A stretch of 64,000 nt of DNA. Source: Stutzerimonas stutzeri. GTDB lineage: Bacteria; Pseudomonadota; Gammaproteobacteria; Pseudomonadales; Pseudomonadaceae. The first letter of the stretch is position 1; every line of letters starts with the position of its first letter. Location of the stretch: positions 62,001 through 126,000 of the forward strand of contig NZ_JAMOIH010000002.1 of the NCBI RefSeq assembly GCF_024448955.1, read 5' to 3'. Under the pieces are notes generated by a model. It worked only from the letters and a program-made list of their open reading frames with translations, searched no databases and was not told where the DNA came from. The position numbers and the translations under genes are program-made. Positions 40,175 to 49,959 of this stretch are shown here, piece after piece.

Positions 40175-41446
40175 TCAAACATGATAGCTGACCCGGCCAT
40201 CGACGAGGGTGTAGCGCACCGCCCCCGGCAGGCAGTGGCCGATGAAGGGGCAGTTGCGGCCTTTCGAATACCAGGCCTCGCCCGCGAGGGTCGAGCTGTG
40301 CGGATCGAACAGCACTAGGTCCGCTGCCTCGCCGACAGCCAGGCGTCCAGCGGGTAGCCGCAGAGCACTAGCCGGCCCGTGGCTCAGGCGGGCAAGCAGA
40401 GTCGGCAGGTCCAGCAGGCCGTCTTCCACCAATGTCAGCGCCAGCGGCAGAAGAATGTCCGCACTGCTGATGCCGGGCTCGGTTTCGCCGAACGGCGCCT
40501 GCTTGGCATCTATCTCATGGGGTTGGTGATGGCTGGAAATGGCTGAGATGACGCCGGACTTGACCGCTTCGCGCAGGCCGTCACGGTCGGCTCTGCTGCG
40601 CAATGGCGGCTGCACGTGGTACAGGCTGGAAAAACCGTGCAACGCTTCATCGGTCAGGATCAACTGATACATCGCCACGTCGGCCGTGACCGGCAGGCCG
40701 CGCGCCTGGGCATCGGCAATCATCTGTGCGCCGCGGGCCGTGGTGAGCTGGCTGAAGTGGGCGCGCACGCCGGACTGCTCCACCAGCAACAGGTTGCGAG
40801 CCAGCGCAACGGTTTCGGCCGTTTCGGGAATACCGGCCAGGCCGAGAAATGCCGCGCTGGGGCCTTCGTGCGCCAATCCACCTTCGGCCAGGTCGCTGTC
40901 CTGGGAATGGATGATGACGGTGAGGTCGAAAGTCGCCGCATACTCCAGCGCGCGGCTAAAGTTGCGATTGCTGGTGAAGTTGGTCAGCCCGTTGCCAAAG
41001 GCCACGCAGCCCGCATCGCGTAGCGCGATCAGTTCCGACAGCTGTTCGCCGGCCAGGTTGCGGGTCAGGGCGCCAATCGGAAAGACCTTGGCGTGGCCGG
41101 ATTCGCGCGCCCGGTCGAGAATCAGCTCGGCCACGGCGGCGGTGTCCAATACTGGTTTGGTCGCGGGCGGGCAGCACAGGCTGGTAATGCCGCCGGCAGT
41201 GGCCGCAAGTGTCTCGCTGGCAATGCTGCCTTTGCGGCTGTAGCCCGGCTCGCGCAGGGCGACGGACAGGTCGACGAGTCCGGGGGCGGCTACCAGTCCC
41301 TGGGCATCGATGGTGTGCGCGGCTTCGAAGCCTGCCGGGGCCGGGCCGATGGCGGCGATCTTACCGTCTGCGCAGTAGATATCAGTGATTTCATCGCGAC
41401 CGCTGGCGGGGTCGATCAGCCGAGCACCGAGGATCTGGGTTGGCAT
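40175..41446 (-). CDS. pyrC': Dihydroorotase-like non-catalytic ATCase subunit (PyrC')
   Basis: 423 aa of the amidohydrolase fold, but key ligands are lost. The usual DLHVHLREPG reads DLSVALREPG, removing the HxH zinc pair, and the usual ATDHAPH Asp region reads SSHHQPH. In Pseudomonas such a PyrC' is required for assembly of the large ATCase holoenzyme without dihydroorotase activity. It overlaps pyrB by one base. A true dihydroorotase must be elsewhere in the genome. Confidence 0.92.
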   Translation of the reverse strand: MPTQILGARLIDPASGRDEITDIYCADGKIAAIGPAPAGFEAAHTIDAQGLVAAPGLVDLSVALREPGYSRKGSIASETLAATAGGITSLCCPPATKPVLDTAAVAELILDRARESGHAKVFPIGALTRNLAGEQLSELIALRDAGCVAFGNGLTNFTSNRNFSRALEYAATFDLTVIIHSQDSDLAEGGLAHEGPSAAFLGLAGIPETAETVALARNLLLVEQSGVRAHFSQLTTARGAQMIADAQARGLPVTADVAMYQLILTDEALHGFSSLYHVQPPLRSRADRDGLREAVKSGVISAISSHHQPHEIDAKQAPFGETEPGISSADILLPLALTLVEDGLLDLPTLLARLSHGPASALRLPAGRLAVGEAADLVLFDPHSSTLAGEAWYSKGRNCPFIGHCLPGAVRYTLVDGRVSYHV

Positions 41447-42462
41447 CAGTTCTGCTCCTCGGCGGCATATTCGTTTTCGAGCTGGCGTTGCGCGGTCTGG
41501 CCGCTCATCGCCATGGATAGCACCGCCATGCGGATGGCGATGCCGTAGGTCACCTGGTTGAGAATCACCGACTGGGCGCCGTCGGCTACCGCCGATTCGA
41601 TTTCCACGCCGCGATTGATCGGGCCCGGATGCATGACGATGGCGTCCGGTTTGGCCAGGGCCATGCGTTGCGTGGTCAACCCGTAGAGCCGATAGAACTC
41701 TCCCTCGCTGGGCAGCAGTCCGCCCTGCATGCGCTCGCGCTGCAGGCGCAGCATGATCACAACGTCGACGTCGCGCAGCCCTTCGCTCATGTCGTGGTGA
41801 ACGCTGACGCCGTATTGCTCCAGCCCCACCGGCAGCAGGGTTTTCGGGCCGATGACGCGGATGTCCGGGCAGCCCAGGGTCTTCAATGCCAGCATGTTCG
41901 AGCGAGCGACGCGCGAATGCAGGATGTCGCCGACGATCGCTACGGAGAGTTTTTCGAAGTCGCCCTTGTGTCGACGGATGGTGAGCATGTCGAGCATGCC
42001 CTGGGTCGGGTGCGCGTGGCGCCCATCACCACCATTGATGACCGCTACATCGGGGCAGACGTGCTCGGCGATGAAGTGCGCCGCGCCTGAATCCGCGTGA
42101 CGCACGACGAACATGTCGGCCGCCATGGCTTCGAGATTACGCAAGGTGTCGGTAAGGGTTTCGCCCTTGCTGGTCGACGAAGTCGAAACGTTCAGCGTGA
42201 TCACGTCTGCGGACAGGCGTTTGGCCGCCAGTTCGAAGGTAGTGCGCGTGCGCGTGGAGTTTTCGAAAAACACATTGCAGACGGTCTTGCCGCGCAGCAG
42301 CGGAACCTTCTTGACCGCCCTGGCGCCGACTTCGAGAAAGGAGTCGGCCGTGTCGAGTATTTCAGTCAGCAGTTCGCGCGGTAGGCCGTCCAGCGACAGA
42401 AAGTGGCGCAGTTGACCGTTATCGTTCAGCTGTAGTGGGCGCTTGGCGTCGAGAGGCGTCAT
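41446..42462 (-). CDS. pyrB: Aspartate carbamoyltransferase catalytic chain
   Basis: 338 aa from [12 protein letters not shown], the N-terminus known in pseudomonads; an ATG four codons earlier (42474) overlaps the pyrR stop. Carbamoyl-phosphate motif [13 protein letters not shown] and the HPTQGMLD aspartate region are intact. It condenses carbamoyl phosphate and aspartate in pyrimidine synthesis. Part of pyrR-pyrB-pyrC'. Confidence 0.95.
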   Translation of the reverse strand: MTPLDAKRPLQLNDNGQLRHFLSLDGLPRELLTEILDTADSFLEVGARAVKKVPLLRGKTVCNVFFENSTRTRTTFELAAKRLSADVITLNVSTSSTSKGETLTDTLRNLEAMAADMFVVRHADSGAAHFIAEHVCPDVAVINGGDGRHAHPTQGMLDMLTIRRHKGDFEKLSVAIVGDILHSRVARSNMLALKTLGCPDIRVIGPKTLLPVGLEQYGVSVHHDMSEGLRDVDVVIMLRLQRERMQGGLLPSEGEFYRLYGLTTQRMALAKPDAIVMHPGPINRGVEIESAVADGAQSVILNQVTYGIAIRMAVLSMAMSGQTAQRQLENEYAAEEQN

Positions 42463-42470
42463 CGAAGATC

Positions 42471-42983
42471 TCATTGGGCGGAAACGAGGGTCTGTAGCTC
42501 AAGAACGAGCGGCGACGGCCCGAGCAGCTTGATCCGCTGCTCGGGCGGCAAGGATAGCGTCGCGCCAACCACATCTGGCCGGATAGGCAATTCGCGGGCG
42601 TCGAGATCCAGCAGGCAAACCAGGCTGACGCTGGCGGGCCGGCCGTAATCGAACAGCTCGTTGAGCGCGGCGCGAATGGTGCGGCCGCTCATTAGCACGT
42701 CATCGATCAGCACCAAGTGCTGGCCTTCGATCTCGAAGGGCAACGCCGATGGACGAACCTGCGGATGCAGGCCGTTCTGGGTGAAATCGTCGCGATAAAA
42801 AGACACGTCCAGCACGCCGAGCGCTTCCTGCTGGCCGCGCAGGCCCAGAAGCGCCTGAGCAACCCAGACGCCGCCAGTGTGGATGCCGATGAAACGGGGC
42901 TCGGTTATGCCGTGCCTGGTGAGGTGTCGATCAAGCGCTGCGGCCATCTCGGGCAGTAGCTGATCGGGGTTCGGCAATGTCAT
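42471..42983 (-). CDS. pyrR: Pyrimidine operon regulator / uracil phosphoribosyltransferase PyrR
   Basis: 170 aa from [13 protein letters not shown], preceded by AAGGAG. PRTase motif [18 protein letters not shown]. In Gram-negative bacteria PyrR has UPRTase activity and is linked to pyr regulation, though the RNA-binding role is less certain than in Bacillus. A longer in-frame start to 43493 would overlap ruvX and is rejected. Confidence 0.93.
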   Translation of the reverse strand: MTLPNPDQLLPEMAAALDRHLTRHGITEPRFIGIHTGGVWVAQALLGLRGQQEALGVLDVSFYRDDFTQNGLHPQVRPSALPFEIEGQHLVLIDDVLMSGRTIRAALNELFDYGRPASVSLVCLLDLDARELPIRPDVVGATLSLPPEQRIKLLGPSPLVLELQTLVSAQ

Positions 42984-43003
42984 GAGTTCTCCTTGATGGC
43001 GGC

Positions 43004-43432
43004 TCAGGCGGTTTGCTGCGCGGCCAGCCAGCCTTCGAGCAAAAGCGCCGCGGCCAGGGCGTCGACAGGGCGCTCGCGATAGCCGCCTTGCTGTCCTTTG
43101 CGCAGGCGTTCGCCTTTGGCTTCGTAAGTCGTCAGGCGCTCGTCGTGGGTGTGCACTGGCAGATTGAAGCGGCCATTGAGGCGTCGGGCGAACTTTTCCG
43201 CGCGATCGCTCATTTCGCTGGGGCTGCCATCCATGTTCAGCGGCAGGCCCACCACCAGCGCGTCCGGCTGCCACTCGCGCAGCAACGCCTCGATCTGCGA
43301 CCAGTCGGGCACGCCATTCTGCGCCTTGAGCACGCAGAGTTCGCGCGCCTGGCCGGTGACGGCCTGGCCGACCGCGACGCCGATCTGTTTGGTACCGTAA
43401 TCGAAACCCAGCAACAGACGCAGGGTGCTCAT
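43004..43432 (-). CDS. ruvX: Putative Holliday-junction resolvase / 16S pre-rRNA processing nuclease RuvX (YqgF)
   Basis: 142 aa, RNase H-like fold. [14 protein letters not shown] carries the first catalytic Asp, [12 protein letters not shown] the second region with HDERLTT, and [13 protein letters not shown] the last Asp. The E. coli homolog is essential and processes pre-16S rRNA. Overlaps yqgE by 4 nt. Confidence 0.93.
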   Translation of the reverse strand: MSTLRLLLGFDYGTKQIGVAVGQAVTGQARELCVLKAQNGVPDWSQIEALLREWQPDALVVGLPLNMDGSPSEMSDRAEKFARRLNGRFNLPVHTHDERLTTYEAKGERLRKGQQGGYRERPVDALAAALLLEGWLAAQQTA

Positions 43433-43998
43433 GCGTGGCCCACCTGTGTGCTAAGCAGGCCGAGGTCGACGCCCAGCGATGCGGCGGCTGCATTTAGGCG
43501 CTGTTCGTAAGGCAAGTCGAAGAGAATGTGAGGTTGTGCTGGGCAGCTCAGCCAGGCGTTGTCGAGCAGCTCAGCCTCCAGCTGGCCTGGCTCCCAACCC
43601 GCGTAGCCGAGGGCGATGAAATGCTGTTTGGGGCCGTGACCGTCGGCGATGGAAAAGAGCACGTCCTGAGAGGTGGTGACCCCTAGCTGACCGAGGCCGA
43701 GCGTGGCTTGAAACTGAGCGTCGGCCGGATGCAGCACGAATCCTCTATCAGTTTGTACCGGCCCGCCTGAGAAGATCGTTACCTGCTGGCTCGCGGGATC
43801 GACGGGGCCATCCGGGCGCAATTGTTCCAATATGTCGAGCAGGTTGAGTCCGCTTGGGCGATTGATGATGAGGCCCATCGCGCCTTCTCGATTGTGCTCC
43901 ACCAGATAAATTAATGTCTGGGCAAAATTGGGGTCCACCATGTGCGGCATGGCAATCAGGAAATGATGCTTGAGATAGGACGTCGTGGCGTTTTTCAT
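43429..43998 (-). CDS. YqgE/AlgH family protein
   Basis: 189 aa from [20 protein letters not shown]. Signature [11 protein letters not shown] and [14 protein letters not shown] are present. In P. aeruginosa the homolog is called AlgH and has been linked to alginate regulation; its biochemical role is unclear. Usually adjacent to ruvX, as here. Confidence 0.92.
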   Translation of the reverse strand: MKNATTSYLKHHFLIAMPHMVDPNFAQTLIYLVEHNREGAMGLIINRPSGLNLLDILEQLRPDGPVDPASQQVTIFSGGPVQTDRGFVLHPADAQFQATLGLGQLGVTTSQDVLFSIADGHGPKQHFIALGYAGWEPGQLEAELLDNAWLSCPAQPHILFDLPYEQRLNAAAASLGVDLGLLSTQVGHA

Positions 43999-44026
43999 GC
44001 GGGCTAGTTTCGGGCTTCGACGCGGC

Positions 44027-44092
44027 GGCTTCAAGCTTCAAAAAGCAGCGATAAGCTTCAAGCGGCGAGCTTCAGATAAAGCGAAGTCTGGT
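44027..44092. repeat. Heptamer-type CTTCAAG repeat between yqgE and tonB
   Basis: Copies of CTTCAAG/CTTCAAA occur head to tail in the 134-bp gap between tonB and yqgE. The unit is a variant of the CTTCCAG array at 45183-45210. No gene is visible. Confidence 0.6.
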
Positions 44093-44132
44093 AGCCGTTC
44101 GGGACCAGTCGCTACCGCTGTTCGCTTGCGAC

Positions 44133-45032
44133 TTATTGGCTCGAGAGGCGGTCGCCGCGCTCGAAACGCCAGGTTCTGATGATTTCCACCTGATCGAATT
44201 TCTGCGCGAGCTCCCCCGAGAAGGGCGCAAACGGTGCGGCGAGCCTGACGATGCGCATTGCGGCCTCGTCGAGCACCGCCTGCCCCGACGACTCAAGCAC
44301 GCGAAGCTCCTGCACGCTGCCGTTGCGGTCAATCACCACCAGCATGCGCAAACTGCCGTAGATCCTTTGACGGCGAGCTTCGTCGGGGTAGTTGAGATTG
44401 CCGATGCGCTCGACTTTTTTGCGCCATTCATCGCGATACCAGGCGCTGATGTCACGCATGGTGGCCGCGCTGTTTTGACGGCTGACACGAGGCCGTTTGG
44501 CATATTGCTCCACCTGCTGGGCGAGCTCTGCCTCGAGGCTGGCGATTTCGGCGCTCAATTGCGAACTGTCGAAGACCGGAGCCGGCTGCGTCTGCGGTTG
44601 CGGCTTGTCCTTCTGCGGCTTAGTCGGGGTCTTGTCCTTCTGCGGCGCGCGCGTTGCTACGGCGGTCTTTTCCGGAGCCTCGCTCCGGTTGCTTGGTGGC
44701 GGCGAGGCGGCCGGCGTGACCTTGCGCACCTCGTTGTCCTGGAACGGTGCCTGCTCGGTGGTTTTCGGAGATGCCTTGTGTTCCAGGGTGCCGCTTCCCT
44801 GCTGGTTATCTTGAGCCAGGAAGTCCGCGTCCTTGGGCTTTTCTTCGCTTTTGAAGGTGGAAAGAGTGATTTCCAGCGACTTGCTGATCTGCTTCGGTTC
44901 GCTCAGGGAAAAGCCAAGTCCAAGGATCAAGGCCGCGTGCAGTGCGGCCGCGAGAAATATCGTGAAGCCGAGACGATCCGCCGGACGGACGCCGGTGTTG
45001 GCAGGGAGGGATTGGCGTGTAGCGGCGTTCAT
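44133..45032 (-). CDS. tonB: Energy transducer TonB (PAO1 TonB3-like)
   Basis: 299 aa. One N-terminal TM helix (residues ~21-41, LGFTIFLAAALHAALILGLG) is followed by a long Lys/Pro/Gln-rich periplasmic linker (residues ~75-150) and a TonB C-terminal domain with NYPDEARRQRIYG and ending RTWRFERGD. The position between gshB and yqgE matches PAO1 tonB3, which is required for normal twitching. It therefore may energise an outer-membrane process tied to type IV pili. Confidence 0.88.
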   Translation of the reverse strand: MNAATRQSLPANTGVRPADRLGFTIFLAAALHAALILGLGFSLSEPKQISKSLEITLSTFKSEEKPKDADFLAQDNQQGSGTLEHKASPKTTEQAPFQDNEVRKVTPAASPPPSNRSEAPEKTAVATRAPQKDKTPTKPQKDKPQPQTQPAPVFDSSQLSAEIASLEAELAQQVEQYAKRPRVSRQNSAATMRDISAWYRDEWRKKVERIGNLNYPDEARRQRIYGSLRMLVVIDRNGSVQELRVLESSGQAVLDEAAMRIVRLAAPFAPFSGELAQKFDQVEIIRTWRFERGDRLSSQ

Positions 45033-45182
45033 CTAAATTCGGTCGGCTAGAGGTGCGCGCAGTCTGCCGACTTTGAGCTTGAGGCCGCAAGCTTCAAACT
45101 CAAAGCTGATAGCTCGGTCATAGAAAAGCGGTTAGAAGCTTGAAGCTGGGAGGCAAAGAGCTGGCAGCTCCTGCATTTCCAA

Positions 45183-45210
45183 CTTCCAGCTTCCAGCTTC
45201 CAGCTTCCAG
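45183..45210. repeat. Heptamer array CTTCCAG x4
   Basis: Four perfect tandem copies of CTTCCAG run directly into CTTTT and the gshB 3' end. More diverged copies (CTTGAAG, CTTCAAA, AGCTTGAGG) occur from 45075 onward. It fills most of the 181-bp gap between tonB and gshB. Confidence 0.75.
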
Positions 45211-45213
45211 CTT

Positions 45214-46164
45214 TTAGCGCTTCAGCTTTCCGGCGATCGCATCCATCAGGCGTTCCCCGATGCGCGTGTCGAACGCATTGTCGATCTCGCGAATGCAGGT
45301 TGGGCTGGTGATGTTGATTTCAGTAAGGAAGTCACCGATCACGTCCAGCCCGACGAACAGCAGCCCGCGCTTGCGCAGCTCCGGCCCGACGATGGCTGCG
45401 ATCTCTCGGTCGCGGTCGGATAGCGGTTGTGCAACGCCGCGCCCGCCAGCGGCGAGATTGCCGCGGGTTTCGCCGGCTGCCGGAATGCGCGCCAGACAGT
45501 AGGGCACCGGCTCGCCATCGATCATCAGAATTCGCTTATCGCCGTCCTTGATGGCTGGGATGTAGCGCTGCGCCATGATCTGGCGGTTGCCGTGTTCAGT
45601 CAGCACTTCGAGGATCACAGACAGGTTGGGGTCCCCTTCGCGATGACGGAAAATCGAGGCGCCGCCCATTTCATCCAGTGGTTTGAGAATGATGTCACGC
45701 TGCTCGCGGGCGAACTCCCGCAGAATGTCGGACCGTCGGCTGACAAGCGTTGGCGGCGTGCACTGCGGAAATTGGGTCGCAAAGAACTTCTCGTTGCAAT
45801 CGCGCAGGCTCTGCGGTCGGTTCACCACCAGCGTGCCGGCCTGTTCGGCGAGTTCAAGCAGATAGGTTGCGTATACGTACTCGCTGTTGAAAGGCGGGTC
45901 CTTGCGCATCAGGATGACGTCGAGTTCGGCGAGAGGGCCGTCAAGCTCGTCGCCGGTTTCGTACCAGTGCTGGGGATCGTTGAAGACCTTGAGCGGACGC
46001 ATGCGGGCGCGCGCTTCGCCGCCGAGCTGGTACAGGTCGCGCTGCTCCATGTAGTAGATCGTCCAGCTGCGAGCCTGGGCTGCCAGCAGCATGGCCAGGG
46101 AGCTGTCCTTCTTGAATGCGATCTGCGCGATTGGGTCCATGATGATCCCGACGCGAACAGTCAT
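45214..46164 (-). CDS. gshB: Glutathione synthetase
   Basis: 316 aa ATP-grasp enzyme. IIMDPIAQIAFKKDSSLAM begins the protein; LKPLDEMGGASIFR is an ATP-grasp loop and RGNLAAGGRGVAQPL the glycine-rich lid; EINITSPTCIREID holds metal ligands. It adds glycine to gamma-glutamylcysteine. Divergent from pilG, 235 nt away. Confidence 0.96.
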   Translation of the reverse strand: MTVRVGIIMDPIAQIAFKKDSSLAMLLAAQARSWTIYYMEQRDLYQLGGEARARMRPLKVFNDPQHWYETGDELDGPLAELDVILMRKDPPFNSEYVYATYLLELAEQAGTLVVNRPQSLRDCNEKFFATQFPQCTPPTLVSRRSDILREFAREQRDIILKPLDEMGGASIFRHREGDPNLSVILEVLTEHGNRQIMAQRYIPAIKDGDKRILMIDGEPVPYCLARIPAAGETRGNLAAGGRGVAQPLSDRDREIAAIVGPELRKRGLLFVGLDVIGDFLTEINITSPTCIREIDNAFDTRIGERLMDAIAGKLKR

Positions 46165-46269
46165 GTGATGATCTCCAACGAGGGGGCAGAGCAGGGCTGC
46201 CGAGGCTGAAATGTCGACGCAGATTGGCGGTGGATGTGCGTTGGGTCAAGGAAAATCCCGCTGCTACGG

Positions 46270-46285
46270 TGGCGGATGGCTTGCA
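46270..46285 (+). promoter_or_regulatory. Possible sigma-54 promoter upstream of pilG
   Basis: TGGC at 46270 and TTGCA at 46281 have exactly the -24/-12 spacing (11 nt) expected for RpoN. The pattern TGGCGGATGGCTTGCA departs from the fuller consensus after TGGC. It lies 115 nt before pilG. No enhancer-binding site was recognised. Confidence 0.3.
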
Positions 46286-46399
46286 TTTGAGGAGTGTGCT
46301 AAAAAGGTCCGGCGATTGGGTGCAGCCCATCGATGGCAGGGCCTCTAGCGCACTGACATAACGATAAACTACGACTCACCGAGGCGATGGTAGGGCGAA

Positions 46400-46807
46400 A
46401 TGGAACAGCACTCCGAGGGCTTGAAGGTCATGGTGATCGACGATTCGAAAACGATTCGTCGGACCGCCGAAACGCTGCTGAAGAAGGTTGGTTGTGATGT
46501 GATCACGGCGGTGGATGGCTTCGATGCGCTCGCCAAGATAGCGGATAGCCGCCCACGCATCATTTTCGTCGATATCATGATGCCTCGGCTTGATGGTTAT
46601 CAGACTTGCGCGCTGATCAAGAACAATAGTTCGTTCAAGTCCACGCCGGTAATCATGCTGTCTTCCAAAGATGGCCTGTTCGACAAGGCCAAAGGGCGGA
46701 TTGTGGGGTCGGACCAATACCTCACCAAGCCTTTCAGCAAAGAAGAGTTGCTCGGTGCTATCAAGGCTCACGTGCCTGATTTCGCACCGACAGAGCAAGT
46801 ATCCTGA
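46400..46807 (+). CDS. pilG: Twitching motility response regulator PilG
   Basis: 135 aa single receiver domain. DDS at residues 14-16, phospho-acceptor Asp58 in IIFVDIMMPRLDG, Thr and Lys in LSSKDG and YLTKPF. PilG acts as a CheY-like output of ChpA and promotes pilus extension. First gene of the pil-chp operon. Confidence 0.95.
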   Translation: MEQHSEGLKVMVIDDSKTIRRTAETLLKKVGCDVITAVDGFDALAKIADSRPRIIFVDIMMPRLDGYQTCALIKNNSSFKSTPVIMLSSKDGLFDKAKGRIVGSDQYLTKPFSKEELLGAIKAHVPDFAPTEQVS

Positions 46808-46850
46808 AGTTCGGCCCTGTGTGCCGCTGAAGCCTTTCCGTGGAGAAATC

Positions 46851-47216
46851 ATGGCTCGCGTTCTGATTGTTGATGACTCGCCGACCGAGATGTACAAGTT
46901 GACGGCCATGCTGGAAAAGCATGGTCATGTCGTTCTGAAAGCCGAAAACGGTGCCGATGGTGTAGCGCTCGCGCGTCAGGAAAAACCCGATGCGGTCCTG
47001 ATGGATATCGTCATGCCTGGCCTGAATGGCTTTCAGGCTACTCGCCAACTGACCAAAGATGCTGAAACCAGTCACATTCCGGTGATCATTGTGACGACCA
47101 AGGATCAGGAAACCGATAAGGTCTGGGGCAAGCGTCAAGGCGCCAAGGATTACCTGACCAAGCCGGTAGATGAAGCGACACTGCTGAAGACCCTGAGCGC
47201 GGTACTCGCCGGTTAG
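46851..47216 (+). CDS. pilH: Twitching motility response regulator PilH
   Basis: 121 aa from MARVLIVDDSP. Phospho-acceptor Asp52 in VLMDIVMPGLNG, Lys in DYLTKPVD. PilH counteracts PilG in the Pil-Chp system. The ATG is preceded by GTGGAGA; a longer frame overlapping pilG is rejected. Confidence 0.95.
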   Translation: MARVLIVDDSPTEMYKLTAMLEKHGHVVLKAENGADGVALARQEKPDAVLMDIVMPGLNGFQATRQLTKDAETSHIPVIIVTTKDQETDKVWGKRQGAKDYLTKPVDEATLLKTLSAVLAG

Positions 47217-47254
47217 TCGGCGGCTTGCAATTCGAACAAGGGATGTTGCCAGCA

Positions 47255-47791
47255 ATGTCGGATACGCCTACGCCGTTTCAGCGACTCCTGGAGATTGATG
47301 CTCGTTGTCGCGCAATGGCCGCCGGACTGCCTTCGCAGCAGGAAGCCATTCAGACCTGGGCTGGTATCGGTTTTCGGATGGGGGGGCGACTGTTCGTTGC
47401 TCCGATGGGGGAGGTCGGCGAAATACTCCATGAGCCACGCTATACCTTGCTGTCCGGTGTGAAAACCTGGGTCAAGGGTGTGGCGAACGTGCGCGGCAGG
47501 CTATTGCCGATCATGGATCTGTGCGGTTATTTCGGCCTGGAATTGTCGGCGCTGCGCAAACAGCGGCGCGTGCTGGTGGTCGATCACCGGGAAGTGTTTG
47601 CGGGACTGACGGTCGATGAAGTGTTCGGCATGCAATATTTCCCGGTAGATGCCTTCTCCGAGCAATTGCCTCCGGTCGAGGCGTCGATTCAGCCCTTCAT
47701 TCATGGTGTCTTTCAGCGTGAGCAGCCCTGGCTGGTCTTCAGTCCGCACGCGCTTGCCGCGCATCAGACTTTTCTGGACGTGGCGTATTGA
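47255..47791 (+). CDS. pilI: CheW-like coupling protein PilI
   Basis: 178 aa from MSDTPTPFQRLLEID. CheW domain with VANVRGRLLPIMDLCGYFG. It couples receptor PilJ to ChpA. The size matches PAO1 PilI as I recall it. Confidence 0.94.
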   Translation: MSDTPTPFQRLLEIDARCRAMAAGLPSQQEAIQTWAGIGFRMGGRLFVAPMGEVGEILHEPRYTLLSGVKTWVKGVANVRGRLLPIMDLCGYFGLELSALRKQRRVLVVDHREVFAGLTVDEVFGMQYFPVDAFSEQLPPVEASIQPFIHGVFQREQPWLVFSPHALAAHQTFLDVAY

Positions 47792-47869
47792 TTTAGGTGG
47801 GGTCGGCTGATGCCGGCCTTTTGGTTCTTGGAAGGAAACGTACGGGTGGTCCAGGCGGGGGCCGGAAAA

Positions 47870-49918
47870 ATGAAAAAAATGAACGCAAAAGCATTGCTGG
47901 CAGGGGTGCGTAGCAATACGTTGATCGCCGGGCTGTTTATCCTTCTGATCGTGTCGATGGTGCTGTTGTTCGTGAACTTCGCGTACATCAATACCCAGGC
48001 CGACTATGACAACGAATACATAGGACACGCAGGTGAGCTGCGAGTTCTGTCTCAGCGCATCGCGAAGAACGCGGTGGAAGCGGCCGCCGGTACGCCGGAA
48101 GCGTTCGCCTCGCTGAAAGACGCACGAAACGACTTCAGCCAGCGCTGGGGTTATCTGTCCGAAGGTGACGACCGTATCGGCCTACCCGCCGTTCCGCAGT
48201 CGCTCCAGGCAGAAGTGGCCACGGTACAGCAGGACTGGGATACGTTGCGGCAGAACACCGACGCGATCCTCGCCAGCGAACAAACCGTACTGTCGCTGCA
48301 TCAGGTCGCCGCGACCCTCGCCGAAACCATCCCGCAGCTGCAGGTTGAGTACGAAGAGGTCGTCGACATTCTTCTCGAGAGTGGTGCGCCGGCGGCTCAG
48401 GTTTCGGTTGCTCAGCGCCAGTCGCTGCTTGCGGAGCGTATTCTGGGCTCGGTGAACAAGGTGCTGTCTGGTGACCAGGACTCGGTTCAGGCCGCCGACA
48501 TGTTCGGTCGTGATGCCAGCCTGTTCGGTCGTGTACTTACGGCGATGCTCGAAGGCAATGAAGCCATGGGCATCACTCGTGTCAACGATGTCGAAGCGCT
48601 GGATCGCCTGGCCGCGATTTCCGAGCTGTTCCAGTTCGTTTCCGGCTCGGTGGACGAGATCCTCGAAACCTCACCTGAACTGTTCCAGGTGCGCGAATCG
48701 TCGAACAGCATTTTCGAGGTTTCGCAGACGCTGCTTGAAAAGACTTCCGTGCTGACCCAGGGCCTACAAGAGCGTGCCGACGCCCGTTACGTCAATACTC
48801 TCGCCGGTTATGTTCTCGGTGCGCTGGCCCTTGCGTCGATTCTGCTGATCGGTCTGGTCATGGTGCAGGAAACGCGCCGTCGTCTGACTGAGACAGCGGA
48901 AAAGAACGAGCGTAACCAGACCGCGATTCTGCGTCTGCTCGACGAAATCGGCGACTTGGCTGACGGTGACCTTACGGTTGCCGCTACGGTTACCGAAGAC
49001 TTCACCGGCGCCATCGCCGACTCGATCAACTACTCCATCGACCAGCTGCGTGATCTGGTCGAGACAATTAACCAGACTGCCGTTCAGGTATCGGGTGCGG
49101 CGCAGGAGACGCAGGCGACCGCGATGCATCTAGCCGAGGCGTCCGAGCACCAGGCTCAGGAAATCGCCGGGGCCTCGGCGGCCATTAACGAAATGGCCGT
49201 CTCGATTGACCAGGTATCGGCTAACGCCGCCGAGTCGTCCGCGGTAGCGGAACGCTCCGTAGCCATTGCCAACAAGGGTAACGAGGTCGTTCACAACACC
49301 ATCACCGGCATGGATAACATCCGTGAGCAGATTCAGGACACCTCCAAGCGGATCAAGCGTCTCGGTGAGTCCTCCCAGGAGATTGGTGACATCGTTAGTC
49401 TGATTAACGACATTGCCGACCAGACCAACATCCTCGCATTGAACGCAGCCATTCAGGCATCCATGGCCGGCGACGCGGGCCGAGGCTTCGCGGTGGTTGC
49501 GGACGAAGTACAGCGTCTTGCTGAGCGTTCTTCCGCTGCAACCAAGCAGATTGAAGCGCTGGTCAAGACCATTCAGACCGACACCAACGAAGCCGTTATC
49601 TCCATGGAGCAGACGACCTCCGAAGTGGTACGAGGCGCTCGCCTGGCACAGGACGCGGGTGTCGCGCTGGAGGAGATCGAGAAGGTATCGAGGAGCCTCG
49701 CGGCACTCATCCAGAATATTTCCAATGCCGCTCGCCAGCAGGCGTCTTCGGCCGGTCATATTTCCAACACCATGAACGTCATCCAGGAAATCACCTCGCA
49801 AACCTCATCGGGCACCACCGCGACCGCGAAGAGCATTGGTAATCTCGCGAAGATGGCCAACGAAATGCGGCATTCGGTTTCCGGCTTTACCTTGCCGGAA
49901 ACACAGGAACAGGCCTGA
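47870..49918 (+). CDS. pilJ: Methyl-accepting receptor PilJ
   Basis: 682 aa from [16 protein letters not shown]1 at ~17-38, periplasmic PilJ sensor domains with two helical repeats, TM2 at ~305-327, HAMP, then the signalling hairpin with [20 protein letters not shown] near residue 525 (quoted in part). There is no C-terminal CheR-docking pentapeptide. It senses mechanical or pilin-related signals for ChpA. Confidence 0.95.
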   Translation: MKKMNAKALLAGVRSNTLIAGLFILLIVSMVLLFVNFAYINTQADYDNEYIGHAGELRVLSQRIAKNAVEAAAGTPEAFASLKDARNDFSQRWGYLSEGDDRIGLPAVPQSLQAEVATVQQDWDTLRQNTDAILASEQTVLSLHQVAATLAETIPQLQVEYEEVVDILLESGAPAAQVSVAQRQSLLAERILGSVNKVLSGDQDSVQAADMFGRDASLFGRVLTAMLEGNEAMGITRVNDVEALDRLAAISELFQFVSGSVDEILETSPELFQVRESSNSIFEVSQTLLEKTSVLTQGLQERADARYVNTLAGYVLGALALASILLIGLVMVQETRRRLTETAEKNERNQTAILRLLDEIGDLADGDLTVAATVTEDFTGAIADSINYSIDQLRDLVETINQTAVQVSGAAQETQATAMHLAEASEHQAQEIAGASAAINEMAVSIDQVSANAAESSAVAERSVAIANKGNEVVHNTITGMDNIREQIQDTSKRIKRLGESSQEIGDIVSLINDIADQTNILALNAAIQASMAGDAGRGFAVVADEVQRLAERSSAATKQIEALVKTIQTDTNEAVISMEQTTSEVVRGARLAQDAGVALEEIEKVSRSLAALIQNISNAARQQASSAGHISNTMNVIQEITSQTSSGTTATAKSIGNLAKMANEMRHSVSGFTLPETQEQA

Positions 49919-49959
49919 TTGAGAACACGGCAGCCGGATGACGGCTGTCGTGAACGTTC

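Noticed and set aside
42984-43493. N-terminal extension of pyrR into ruvX
   Set aside because: The extension reads as low-quality Arg/Ala-rich sequence antisense in frame to ruvX codons; the internal ATG has an AAGGAG site and matches the family start.
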